DNA of 64,000 nt from Allosphingosinicella indica (GTDB taxonomy: Bacteria > Pseudomonadota > Alphaproteobacteria > Sphingomonadales > Sphingomonadaceae), in NCBI RefSeq assembly GCF_900177405.1, contig NZ_LT840185.1, positions 2,099,501 through 2,163,500 of the forward strand, written 5' to 3'. Under the pieces are notes generated by a model that saw only the letters and a program-made list of their open reading frames with translations, ran no database searches and had not been told where the DNA came from. This document shows, in pieces, positions 50,755-59,127 of this stretch. The position numbers were made by a program, and so were the translations under genes. Positions within the stretch are counted from its first letter, which is position 1; each line of letters starts with the position of its first letter.

Positions 50755-51999
50755 CTATTTCATCAGCCAGCCGGGAATCAGCATCAGGCTGGCGACCACG
50801 GCGGCAATAGCGGGCCAGCGCCAAAAGCCCATGCCTATGAACATCCGGCGCACGAGCCCGTGCCTCCGGGCGGCGCGCCGCTCTTCGGGTTGACCGCTAT
50901 TGGCGATGCGCAGGCTGTAAATCGCCGCCCCGGTGACGCAGAGTCCGGTGAGAAAGACGCCGAAGACGAACCAGATGATCTTGGTCGCCATCCCGCCGAA
51001 GGTGCCGAAGTGCAGCGGATCGGCCATTTCGGAGATACGCTGGTGGGCGGTGAGGCTCTCGCCGCGCAGCACTTCGATCACCCGGCCGTTCGCCGGATCG
51101 AGCCACACGCCGTTGACGCGATCGCGGACGAGCATGGCGTCGGCCTGGCCGAAGAAGCCGATGGGCTTGCCGGCCTTGTCCGGGAGCCGCATTTCGAGAA
51201 TGCGGAGCGCCGGATAGGTAGCTTGCGCGGTGGCGGCGAGCCTGTCGATCCTGGCAGCGTCGAGCATTATCGCCGGCGTGGTGTCCGCCAGGTTCGGCGC
51301 CTTGGCATAAGGCGCGTCGCCGCCGAGCGATTCGACCAGATACCAGAAGCCGGTGAGGCCGATCAGCGCGACGAACCACAGCGACCAGAGGCCCGCGAGC
51401 CGGTGCATGTCACCGTTGAGTCGTCGCGCATTGCCGCCGCGCGGCTTGCGCAGGAAACCGCGCCAGAATTTCTTGTAGCTGACCAGCCCGGTTACGAGCG
51501 AGGCGAGCAGCAGCAGCGACAGCGAGCAGACGAGGGGGATGCCCCATTTGGCGGGCATCAGCAGGTGGCGGTGCATCTCGCGGAAAAAGCGCTGGAAGCT
51601 GGTCCATGCGCCGGTGCCGCGCGCCTCGCCCGAATAGGGGTCGAGATAAATGCGATAGCGGCCGTCGTCGGTCGCGGCGATCGCCTCGACGGAAAACCAG
51701 CTATGTTGCGGCGCGTAGATCGTGCCGACCTTCGCGCCTTTCAGCCCCTCGCGTGCCGGCGCAGCACGCGCCGCCTCGACGAGCGTGCCCCACGATGCCA
51801 GCGGCGCGTCCTGCGGCATGACGCGCATCGCCGGGCGCGCGAGCCAGTCCATCTCGACCGAGAAGGTCGCGAGCGTCCCGGTCAGCATCACCCAGGCCAT
51901 GAACAAACTGAGCTTCAGTCCGGCCCATGCGTGGACCGTCCACCAGAGCGAACGGCCCTTGGGAGCGCGGACGCGGACTGGAGGATCGGCTTCGGCCAA
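50755..51999 (-). CDS. PepSY-associated transmembrane protein (iron-uptake reductase-like)
   Basis: Inner-membrane protein of about 414 residues with four or five helices: WWTVHAWAGLKLSLFMAWVMLTGTLATFSVEMDW, a second pair after IPLVCSLSLLLLASLVTG, and FVALIGLTGFWYL, with periplasmic PepSY-like domains between. Such proteins (PiuB/FsrB type) sit with TonB receptors and probably reduce ferric siderophores. The start is uncertain: TTG 51999, 4 bases after the receptor stop, fits best; the longer frame lies inside the receptor gene. Confidence 0.85.
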   Translation of the reverse strand: MAEADPPVRVRAPKGRSLWWTVHAWAGLKLSLFMAWVMLTGTLATFSVEMDWLARPAMRVMPQDAPLASWGTLVEAARAAPAREGLKGAKVGTIYAPQHSWFSVEAIAATDDGRYRIYLDPYSGEARGTGAWTSFQRFFREMHRHLLMPAKWGIPLVCSLSLLLLASLVTGLVSYKKFWRGFLRKPRGGNARRLNGDMHRLAGLWSLWFVALIGLTGFWYLVESLGGDAPYAKAPNLADTTPAIMLDAARIDRLAATAQATYPALRILEMRLPDKAGKPIGFFGQADAMLVRDRVNGVWLDPANGRVIEVLRGESLTAHQRISEMADPLHFGTFGGMATKIIWFVFGVFLTGLCVTGAAIYSLRIANSGQPEERRAARRHGLVRRMFIGMGFWRWPAIAAVVASLMLIPGWLMK

Positions 52000-52003
52000 A
52001 GGA

Positions 52004-54199
52004 TCAGAACCGCTTGCGCACTTCGAGGAACACGGTGCGCGGATCGCCGGGGAAGGCGCCGTTGCGGAGGCCGAAGCCCGAGGCCGCGTAGGTCTTGTCG
52101 AAGATATTGTCGATGCGGAGCATCGCCTCGACGAAGCCGAAATCCTTGATGATCGAGGCGTCGAACACGGCATAGGGCTTCACCCGCTCGGCCGGGACGA
52201 GCGGCTGGCCCGGCAGATATTCGCCGCCGAAGCCGCGCCGCGCCGACACATATTCGCCGCCGAAGGCGAAGGCGGTCTTGATCGGTGCGACCTGATAGCG
52301 CGTCCAGAAACCGAGCTTGTGCTTCGGCGCGTTGACGAAGCGATCGCCGACCGCATTGGTGATCGCCTGTCCGGGCACGGTGCCGGTGACGCGCGTGTCG
52401 TTGTAGCCGTAGTTAAAGGTCAGCACCCAGTTCGGCGTCAGATCGGCGGCAAGGTCGAACTCGACGCCCTTGCTGGTGATCTCGCCGATTGGCGCGAGCT
52501 GGTTGACCCCGTTGACCGGCGGCCGTGTGGCATCAGTCTGGACGATATTCTGCCGCTTGATGCGGTAGAGCGCGAGGCCTGTCTGGATGCGGCCGTCCAT
52601 CAGCGCAGTCTTGACGCCTGCCTCGATCTGCTCGCCGGTCTGCGGCGGGAAGGGGCCGCCGGCGGCAGGGTCCTGGCTTCCCGCGCTCTGCGGATCGAAG
52701 GCGTCGGACCAGCTCGCGTAGATCGAGATGTCCGGCCGCGGCTTGTAGATCGCGCCGAAGCGCATCGTGATCTCGTCCTCCTTGAAGCCGAGGCCGGTGA
52801 CGGCGTTGGTATCTTCGAACCAGTCGTTGCGGATGCCGGCGAGCAGCACGAAGCGTTCGCCGATCTCGATCTGGTCCTGAAGATAGATGCCGTAGCGGAT
52901 CGCCTCGCTGCCGCTCAACGCGTAAGGCACCGCCGAAAGATTGTAATCGGCACCGGAGGTCAGACCGTAGACCGGGTTGCGGAGCGAAAGGGTGGGGACG
53001 ACGCCGCCGGCAGTGCCCACCGGCCGCGCGGTGCGCGATTGCAGCGCGGAATCCTCATCGGACCAGTCGCCGCCAAGCAGGAATGTATGGGCCGCGCCGA
53101 GCAGATCGACACGCGCAATCAGATTGGCGCCGAACGATAGCCCTTCGGTGCGGCGGATCTGATCGCGGAACTCGCGGCGGATGAAGTCGGGCACGCCGTC
53201 GCCGTCCGCGTCGCGCAGGCCCTGCTGCTCGTGGTAATTCTGTTTCTCGTTATATTCGAACCAGCGGCCGGAGATGTCGTAGGACAGCGCATCGCTGATC
53301 GCGCCTTCCAACCGCGCCTGGATCACCGTCGCATCGAGATCGAGGAAGTCGGTCGGCTCGTTGTGGTTCCAGCGGATCGACGTCAGGAAATTACCCTGCG
53401 GATCGACCTGAACGCCGCGGAGGCGGTTGCCGGGTAGATCCTGGTCGTATCGCGTGGCTTGAATGGTGAGCTTGGCAGGATCGGCGATGCGGAAGCTGAC
53501 GCCGGCGTCGCCGATGAAGGTCTTGCTCTCGGCGTTGATGCGGAAGCTGTCGTAATCCTCGTAAAACACACCTCCGCGCGCCGCGACCGCGCCATTTGCG
53601 GTGAGCGGGCCGGTGATTTCGGCGGAGCCGCCGATGCGATCGAAATTGCCGACGATGCCGCGTACGTCGGCGGCGAAGATGTCGCTCGGCTTCTTGGTGA
53701 CATAGTTGATCGTGCCGCCCGGCGAGCCGGGGCCGTAAAGCATCCCGGCCGGACCTTTCAGAAACTCGACGCGCTCGATGTTGAAGAGCTGCGGCACCGA
53801 GAAGCCGGTGAACGGATTGCCGCGGAGCCCATCATAGAAGGCAGTGTCCTGCCGGAAGCCGCGGAAGGTGACGCCCGAATAAGAGAAGAGGCTGATGCCG
53901 GAGACGTTGCGATAAAGATCGGTCACGTCGCGCGCGCCCTGATCCTCGATAAGCTGGCGGGTGATGACCTGTACCGATTGCGGAATGTCGAGCGGATCGG
54001 CCGGCACCTTGCCGACCGTCGCTTCCTCGGCGCGGTAGAGCTTTTGCGCGCGGCCGGTGACGACGATATCGGCGGCGGTAGTCTGGGCGGCAGCAATCAG
54101 GGCCTCCAGAGCGCCTTCCTCGGCATGGGACGGCGCGGCTGCAGCGGCAAAAGCTGCACCTATCAACAACCGCGCGGATGCGCGGCGGCGGCTCGACAT
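52004..54199 (-). CDS. TonB-dependent siderophore receptor
   Basis: Outer-membrane receptor of 731 residues. Signal peptide ends near PSHA; a TonB-box-like ADIVVTG, the plug domain (DIPQSVQVITRQLIEDQGARDVTDLYRNVSGIS, VEFLKGPAGMLYGPGSPGGTINYVTKKPS) and a 22-strand barrel ending in the aromatic VRKRF follow. The plug sequence is that of the FhuA/FpvA siderophore branch. A short STN-like region may be absent. Operon with the PepSY protein; a Fur-like site lies 32 bases upstream. Confidence 0.93.
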   Translation of the reverse strand: MSSRRRASARLLIGAAFAAAAAPSHAEEGALEALIAAAQTTAADIVVTGRAQKLYRAEEATVGKVPADPLDIPQSVQVITRQLIEDQGARDVTDLYRNVSGISLFSYSGVTFRGFRQDTAFYDGLRGNPFTGFSVPQLFNIERVEFLKGPAGMLYGPGSPGGTINYVTKKPSDIFAADVRGIVGNFDRIGGSAEITGPLTANGAVAARGGVFYEDYDSFRINAESKTFIGDAGVSFRIADPAKLTIQATRYDQDLPGNRLRGVQVDPQGNFLTSIRWNHNEPTDFLDLDATVIQARLEGAISDALSYDISGRWFEYNEKQNYHEQQGLRDADGDGVPDFIRREFRDQIRRTEGLSFGANLIARVDLLGAAHTFLLGGDWSDEDSALQSRTARPVGTAGGVVPTLSLRNPVYGLTSGADYNLSAVPYALSGSEAIRYGIYLQDQIEIGERFVLLAGIRNDWFEDTNAVTGLGFKEDEITMRFGAIYKPRPDISIYASWSDAFDPQSAGSQDPAAGGPFPPQTGEQIEAGVKTALMDGRIQTGLALYRIKRQNIVQTDATRPPVNGVNQLAPIGEITSKGVEFDLAADLTPNWVLTFNYGYNDTRVTGTVPGQAITNAVGDRFVNAPKHKLGFWTRYQVAPIKTAFAFGGEYVSARRGFGGEYLPGQPLVPAERVKPYAVFDASIIKDFGFVEAMLRIDNIFDKTYAASGFGLRNGAFPGDPRTVFLEVRKRF

Positions 54200-54230
54200 C
54201 GATAATCCCCCTGAATGGCTACAGGAGGGT

Positions 54231-54249
54231 GTTGCTATTGATAGTAGTT
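54231..54249 (-). promoter_or_regulatory. Candidate Fur operator before the siderophore receptor
   Basis: GCTATTGATAGTAGTTCGC matches 12 of 19 positions of the classical Fur consensus (GATAATGATAATCATTATC). It lies 32 bases before the receptor ATG, in an A/T-rich pocket of GC-rich sequence, where a promoter is expected. Binding is unproven. Confidence 0.4.
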
Positions 54250-54266
54250 CGCAAAGTCAATTGTGC

Positions 54267-54929
54267 TCAGGCCGCGGCGAGCAGCCCTTCGAAAAGCCGG
54301 CGCCCGTCGGTGCGGCCGTGGGCGGTTTCGATCATCCGCTCGGGGTGCGGCATCATGCCGAGCACATTGCCGCGGTCGTTGACTACTCCCGCGATGTCGC
54401 GCGCCGATCCGTTGACCGCGCCGGTATAGCGAAAGACGATCCGCCCTTCGCCTTCCAGCCGGTCGAGCGTCTCGGAATCCGCCTGATAATTGCCGTCGTG
54501 ATGCGCCACCGGAATGGCGATCGCCTCGCCGGCTTTGTAGCGGCTGGTGAAGGCGGACTGACTGTTCTCGACCGACAGGCCGACATCACGGCAGACGAAG
54601 TTGAGGCCGGCGTTGCGCATCAGCGCGCCGGGCAGCAGCCCTGCTTCGGTCAGGATCTGGAATCCGTTGCAGATGCCGAGCACATAGGCGCCGCGATCGG
54701 CCGCCTCCTTCACCGCGCGCATCACCGGCGAATTGGCCGCCATCGCGCCGGAGCGGAGATAGTCGCCGTAGGAAAAGCCGCCGGGGACGGCGATGAGGTC
54801 GAGCCCCTCGGGCAGGCTGGTCTCGCGATGCCACACCATCGCCGGCGCCGTGCCGGTCACCTCGCGGATCGCAACGGCGAGATCGCGGTCGCAATTCGAT
54901 CCGGGGAAGACGATGACCGCGCTCTTCAT
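54267..54929 (-). CDS. purQ: Phosphoribosylformylglycinamidine synthase subunit PurQ
   Basis: Glutaminase subunit (220 residues) that supplies ammonia to PurL in purine synthesis. Class I amidotransferase with nucleophile Cys87 ([11 protein letters not shown]) and the His-Glu pair in GMMPHPERM. Starts [16 protein letters not shown]. The ATG overlaps the purS stop (ATGA). The purL gene is not in the window. Confidence 0.97.
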   Translation of the reverse strand: MKSAVIVFPGSNCDRDLAVAIREVTGTAPAMVWHRETSLPEGLDLIAVPGGFSYGDYLRSGAMAANSPVMRAVKEAADRGAYVLGICNGFQILTEAGLLPGALMRNAGLNFVCRDVGLSVENSQSAFTSRYKAGEAIAIPVAHHDGNYQADSETLDRLEGEGRIVFRYTGAVNGSARDIAGVVNDRGNVLGMMPHPERMIETAHGRTDGRRLFEGLLAAA

Positions 54930-55165
54930 GCCGCCTGATCCTGCTCGATACGGAAATTTTCGATCACCGTATTGGCGAGGAGCTTGCGGCACATCGCCTC
55001 GACATCCGATTCGCTGACGCCCGGCGCGAGATCCAGCTCGATGAATTTGCCGGCACGGACATCGTTGACGCCCGAAAAGCCCAGCCCCTCCAGCGCGTGA
55101 TGGATGGCCTTGCCCTGCGGATCGAGGACGCCGTTCTTGAGCGTGACATAGACGCGGGTCTTCAT
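54926..55165 (-). CDS. purS: Phosphoribosylformylglycinamidine synthase subunit PurS
   Basis: Small structural subunit of 79 residues that bridges PurQ and Pur[31 protein letters not shown] and [11 protein letters not shown] are diagnostic; the C-terminus is [14 protein letters not shown] 55165 is chosen because it starts the family N-terminus; the frame extends to 55378 without similarity. Overlaps purQ by 4 bases. Confidence 0.96.
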   Translation of the reverse strand: MKTRVYVTLKNGVLDPQGKAIHHALEGLGFSGVNDVRAGKFIELDLAPGVSESDVEAMCRKLLANTVIENFRIEQDQAA

Positions 55166-55294
55166 GGAAAGCTCCGGATGCTCGGGGACGCGGCCTCTAT
55201 GGCGAGGGGCGCGCGCGGAAACAAGGTTCACCTCGTCTTTACCCGGCAATGCGATGGTGCCTGCGCAAGGTTCAATTTTCCGCGGACATTTCGC

Positions 55295-55444
55295 ATGGTC
55301 GTGCTGGCACTCGGATCGTTCATCGGCCTCTTCATCTACGGCGGGGAAATGATCGGCTGGGACGACCCGGCCGGGCATGTCCAGCTCGCGCTGTTCATGG
55401 CGTTCCTGTTCGGCATCGTCTCCGGATATCGCGTCCGCGCCTGA
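55295..55444 (+). CDS. Small membrane protein, 49 residues
   Basis: Two hydrophobic stretches, VVLALGSFIGLFIYGG and VQLALFMAFLFGIVSG, linked by EMIGWDDPAG, with a basic end (YRVRA). Placed divergent from purS and 37 bases upstream of the HesB gene. Start at ATG 55295; a longer frame upstream is low in coding quality. Family not recognised. Confidence 0.55.
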   Translation: MVVLALGSFIGLFIYGGEMIGWDDPAGHVQLALFMAFLFGIVSGYRVRA

Positions 55445-55481
55445 GCTTGTGACGACCGCGCGCAGGCACTATCTCGGCGGC

Positions 55482-55817
55482 ATGGCGGAAGCACTGCAGA
55501 TCGATCTCACTCCCGCCGCGGCGGCGCGCGTTGCCGCGATCGCGGCGCGACAGGGCAAGCCTGCCATCCTCCGCCTGGCAGTGGATGGCGGCGGTTGCGC
55601 CGGCTTCCAGTATCGCTTCGGACTCGCCGACGCGGTGGAGAACGACGACACCATCGCCGAACGCGACGGCGTGACCTTGGTAGTGGATGAGATCAGCCTC
55701 GATCTGGTCCGCGGCAGCGCAGTGGATTTCGTCGAGTCGCTGGGCGGCGCTTCGTTCCAGGTCACGAACCCGAACGCGGCGTCGGGCTGCGGCTGCGGGA
55801 CCAGCTTCAGCATCTAG
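55482..55817 (+). CDS. erpA: HesB/IscA-family iron-sulfur carrier, ErpA-like
   Basis: A-type Fe-S carrier of 111 residues that passes clusters to target enzymes. The three cluster cysteines are in GGGCAGFQY and the C-terminal SGCGCGTSF. ATG 55482 is chosen for the family start (ALQIDLTPAAAARV). Whether it is ErpA or IscA proper is uncertain. Followed by exonuclease III after 37 bases. Confidence 0.88.
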   Translation: MAEALQIDLTPAAAARVAAIAARQGKPAILRLAVDGGGCAGFQYRFGLADAVENDDTIAERDGVTLVVDEISLDLVRGSAVDFVESLGGASFQVTNPNAASGCGCGTSFSI

Positions 55818-55854
55818 GCTGGCACGCGGCGCGCGGCGCAGCTAACCCGGGCCC

Positions 55855-56628
55855 ATGAAGATCGTCAGCTACAATGTGAACGGCATTCGCGCGCGCCTGC
55901 CGCGCCTGCTCGAATATCTGGAGGAACAGACGCCCGACGTCGTTTGCCTGCAGGAGTTGAAGACCGCCGACGAGAGTTTCCCCGCCGCCGATATCGAGGC
56001 CGCCGGCTACGGCTTCGTTGCGCACGGGCAGAAGGGCTTCAACGGCGTCGCCATTCTCGCGCGCGGGGCCGAGCCGGAGCTCCGCCGGATGGGGCTCCCC
56101 GGCGATCCGGACGATACCCACAGTCGCTATATCGAGGCGGACGTGGCGGGGGTGACGATCGCGTCGATCTATCTTCCCAACGGCAACCCGCAGCCCGGCC
56201 CCAAGTTCGACTACAAGCTCGCCTGGCTCGATAGGCTGACAGCCCATGCGGCGGATCTGCTGGCGGAGGAGACACCGGTGGTGCTGGCGGGCGATTACAA
56301 CGTCATCCCGACCGATGAGGACGTTTTCTCGGTCCGCGCGATGGCGAACGACGCGCTGATGCAGCCAGAGAGCCGCGCTGCGCTCCGCCGCATCGTCCAC
56401 CAGGGCTGGACCGACGCGATCCGCGCGCGCTACCCGACCGGCGCGGTCTACACCTTCTGGGATTATACCGCCGGCTGTTGGCAGCGCGACGCGGGCTTCC
56501 GCATCGATCATCTCCTGCTCAGCCCGATGGCGGCCGACCGGCTGCTCGATGCCGGCGTCGACAAGGAGTATCGCGGGCGCGAAAAGGCCAGCGACCATGC
56601 GCCGACCTGGGTCTCCATCGCCGACTGA
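55855..56628 (+). CDS. xth: Exodeoxyribonuclease III
   Basis: Apurinic/apyrimidinic endonuclease and 3'-exonuclease of base-excision repair, 257 residues. Motifs: SYNVNGIRARL, VVCLQELKT, GFNGVAIL, GDYNVIPTD, the catalytic FRIDHLLLS and the terminal SDHAPTWVSI. Its stop abuts that of the convergent DUF6491 gene with no spacer (TGATCA). Confidence 0.97.
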   Translation: MKIVSYNVNGIRARLPRLLEYLEEQTPDVVCLQELKTADESFPAADIEAAGYGFVAHGQKGFNGVAILARGAEPELRRMGLPGDPDDTHSRYIEADVAGVTIASIYLPNGNPQPGPKFDYKLAWLDRLTAHAADLLAEETPVVLAGDYNVIPTDEDVFSVRAMANDALMQPESRAALRRIVHQGWTDAIRARYPTGAVYTFWDYTAGCWQRDAGFRIDHLLLSPMAADRLLDAGVDKEYRGREKASDHAPTWVSIAD

Positions 56629-57006
56629 TCAGCGGCGGCGGCTGCGCATCGCGGAGACTTCCTCGGGCGTCAGCTTGCGGATCATCCGCACCGGGCATTT
56701 CTGCGCGCCCGCGATGTTGGGCACGATCAGCGTCACGTCGATCCCGCTGCAGATCGATCCGCCGCCGATCGGCTGGAGCGCCAGCCGCTGGCTGAAATTG
56801 ATATTGGGGCAGGCCGCGACCTCGAAAAGATAGACGTCGCGCGGCCCGGTGTGGACGTGGATGCGGTTCTTTCCCGCATTGGTGAAGCCGTTGACGCTGT
56901 TTGCGAAGAAGCATTGCTTGGCTGCCGAGGGTGGCGGCTCTTTGGGCGCGGGCGCCGCGGCGATGCAGACCAAGGCTGCTGCAACGGGGAGAGCAAGGCG
57001 GATCAT
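56629..57006 (-). CDS. DUF6491-like exported protein
   Basis: Exported protein of 125 residues: signal peptide MIRLALPVAAALVCIAAAPA, then CFFANSVNGFTNAGKNRIHVHTGPRDVYLFEVAACPNINFSQRLALQP, GSICSGIDVTLIVPN and KCPVRMIRKLTPEEVSAM. The paired cysteines and the sequence around RDVYLFEV match the DUF6491 pattern of small exported proteins of unknown role. ATG 57006 starts the signal peptide. Confidence 0.75.
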   Translation of the reverse strand: MIRLALPVAAALVCIAAAPAPKEPPPSAAKQCFFANSVNGFTNAGKNRIHVHTGPRDVYLFEVAACPNINFSQRLALQPIGGGSICSGIDVTLIVPNIAGAQKCPVRMIRKLTPEEVSAMRSRRR

Positions 57007-57065
57007 CGGCGTTATCCCTTCGATCCGCCAACGCATGCCCGCGAGGGTGGTTGCCCCGTCGGCCG

Positions 57066-58202
57066 CTACAGCGTCTTCTCGTAGATCCGGTAGATTTTGT
57101 TGATCCGGCTCTCGATGGTCTCGGCAATGGCGCGCATACCGCCATTGTCCTCGAGCACCCAGCCGATCTCGCCGCGCGTCGCGCCATAATCAGCGACCGC
57201 ATCGCGGCGGATATATTCGATCATCATAAAGGCGAGTTGGCTGGCGAGGCGGCTGTTCTGCAATTCGCGCAGCACGCCCATCAGCGGCACGCGCATGGTC
57301 CGCACCTTGGGCTTGCGCAGCCGCCACAGCAGCTTCGCCCAGCCGAAGGGATAGAGGCTGCCGTTGAGGTCGGTAATGAACTCGTTGAGGTTGGGCAGCG
57401 TCATCATGAAGGCGACGGGCCGCCCGTCGACCTCGGCGATGCGGATCAAATCCTCGTAGACGATCGGCTTCAGCTTCTTGCCGCCATAGGCGATCTCGGA
57501 ATCGGTGAGCGGGATGAAGCCCCAATTGTCGCCCCAGGCATCATTCAGGATGTTGAGGATGATCGCCGCTTCGGCGTCGAACTTGGACTTGTCGACCTTG
57601 CGGATGCGGATGCGCGGATTGCGCTCGCCCGACTGGACGATGCGCTGGACGATCGGCGGCATCTGCTGGGTGATGTCGAGATCGTAGGTGAAGAGGTCCT
57701 TGACGCTCTTGTAACCGGTGCGTTCGACCCAGGCCTCATAGGCGGCGCTGTTGTGGCCCATCATCACCGTGGGCGGATGGTCATGGCCCTGGATCAGCAG
57801 TCCCGGTTCGTCCCATATCGACAGGCTGAACGGCCCCAGGCTGTGCGTCATGCCCTGATCGCGAAGCCAGGCCTCGGCCTTGGCCAGCAGCGACGCTGCG
57901 ACGGCTTCGTCCTCCGCCTCCAGCATGCCCCATTGCCCGGTGCCGTCACCCATGTGCTGCAGCACAAGCTGATCGACCTGCGCCGAGATGCGGCCGACGA
58001 CGCGGCCGTCACGCTCGGCGAGAAAAAGCGCCGCGGCGGCATGTTCGAACCAGGGGTTGTCGCCAGGCGTGAGGAGGGCGTGCACCTCGGCCTTCAGCGG
58101 CGGCACCCAGTTCGGATCACCCGCATTCAGCCGGAAGGCAAGATCGACAAAGGCGTTGCGGTCCGCCCGCGTGACGACGGGGCGGATCTTGAGATTGTCC
58201 AT
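57066..58202 (-). CDS. GNAT-like N-acetyltransferase family protein
   Basis: Protein of 378 residues built from two GNAT-like halves; the family is common in alphaproteobacteria with no settled activity. MDNLKIRPVVTRADRNAFVDLAFRLNAGDPNWVPPL begins it, with GRISAQVDQ and LGPFSLSIWDEPGLLIQGHD in the first half and NGSLYPFGWAKLLWRLRK in the second. 40 bases upstream of the fatty-acid hydroxylase gene on the same strand. Linkage suggests lipid modification, by inference only. Confidence 0.7.
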   Translation of the reverse strand: MDNLKIRPVVTRADRNAFVDLAFRLNAGDPNWVPPLKAEVHALLTPGDNPWFEHAAAALFLAERDGRVVGRISAQVDQLVLQHMGDGTGQWGMLEAEDEAVAASLLAKAEAWLRDQGMTHSLGPFSLSIWDEPGLLIQGHDHPPTVMMGHNSAAYEAWVERTGYKSVKDLFTYDLDITQQMPPIVQRIVQSGERNPRIRIRKVDKSKFDAEAAIILNILNDAWGDNWGFIPLTDSEIAYGGKKLKPIVYEDLIRIAEVDGRPVAFMMTLPNLNEFITDLNGSLYPFGWAKLLWRLRKPKVRTMRVPLMGVLRELQNSRLASQLAFMMIEYIRRDAVADYGATRGEIGWVLEDNGGMRAIAETIESRINKIYRIYEKTL

Positions 58203-58242
58203 GTGCGGGGCTTAGTCCTTCGGACCCGGTGCCGTCGAGCGC

Positions 58243-59022
58243 TCAGCGATCCCGCTGGCGGGGATGGCCCGTCGCAACGCCGCCGGAAAGCTCGGCGACC
58301 TTGGGCCAGCGCTTCGCGATCTCGGGCGTGTAGCCCAGATTGAACACCGTCGCGCTCTTCTCGGGCCGATCGGCGCGGTCGTAGAAAGTGCCGAACGCCT
58401 TGTCCCAGAAGAAGGTGGTGATCCCGTAATTGCCGTTCTCGTCGTGGAAATGATGCGCCATGTGACGCTTCTTCATTTCCGCGATCCACTTGCTCTTGGG
58501 CTTGTAGGCCAGATGCTGGATGCAGTGGACAAACTCGTAGAAGCAGGTCGTCAGCAGGCCCGTCGCGAAGGCGATGCAGGCGCCGCCGAAGCCGGCACCC
58601 CAATAACTGCCGATCGCATAACCCAGCGGCGCGGTGGCGATGGCGATCGTCGGCAGCGTGGTGTGAAGCGCACCAAACAAAACCTCCAGGTGGTTGGGAT
58701 CCTGATGGTGATCATAGTGGATGCGCTTCCAGGTCGCGGCCAGGGGCGAGACCTTGAACATCCAGCGGCTGTGCAGAACCCAGCGGTGGAGGACGTACCA
58801 GACGAGCGGATAGACGAAGGTCGAGACGCCGACCGCGATGAGCGTGGGCACCAGCGGCGCCGGCTGCCACGCGTAAAGACCGAGCGCGATCAGTGCGAGC
58901 GCCGTATAGGCGATGATCGCGGGATATTGCACATAAGCGATCACCAGCTCGCGGAAGGTCATCTTGTCGAGATGATGCGAGCGGTTCCAGAAGCCCGGAC
59001 GCGCGGTTTCGGCGAGTTTCAC
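58243..59022 (-). CDS. Membrane fatty-acid hydroxylase / sterol desaturase family protein
   Basis: Di-iron membrane oxygenase of 259 residues with several helices. Histidine clusters: HRWVLH, HYDHHQ, HCIQH and HMAHH, all the ligands expected in this superfamily. A role in hydroxylating fatty acids or the long-chain base of sphingolipids is plausible for a sphingomonad, but the substrate is not readable. The start is GTG with GAGG upstream. Same strand as the GNAT-like gene. Confidence 0.88.
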   Translation of the reverse strand: MKLAETARPGFWNRSHHLDKMTFRELVIAYVQYPAIIAYTALALIALGLYAWQPAPLVPTLIAVGVSTFVYPLVWYVLHRWVLHSRWMFKVSPLAATWKRIHYDHHQDPNHLEVLFGALHTTLPTIAIATAPLGYAIGSYWGAGFGGACIAFATGLLTTCFYEFVHCIQHLAYKPKSKWIAEMKKRHMAHHFHDENGNYGITTFFWDKAFGTFYDRADRPEKSATVFNLGYTPEIAKRWPKVAELSGGVATGHPRQRDR

Positions 59023-59127
59023 CCTGATACCTCAAATCATGCTGTTCGGCGGAAAGGCGACATTATGCCTAACTATATGTGACGCGTCTGTGAACGGACA
59101 ATAAGGCGGTTTTGGGACGCCGATGGG

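Noticed and set aside
56901-58343. A 480-codon frame opposite the GNAT-like gene
   Set aside because: It shows no motifs and spans two real minus-strand genes and their gap.
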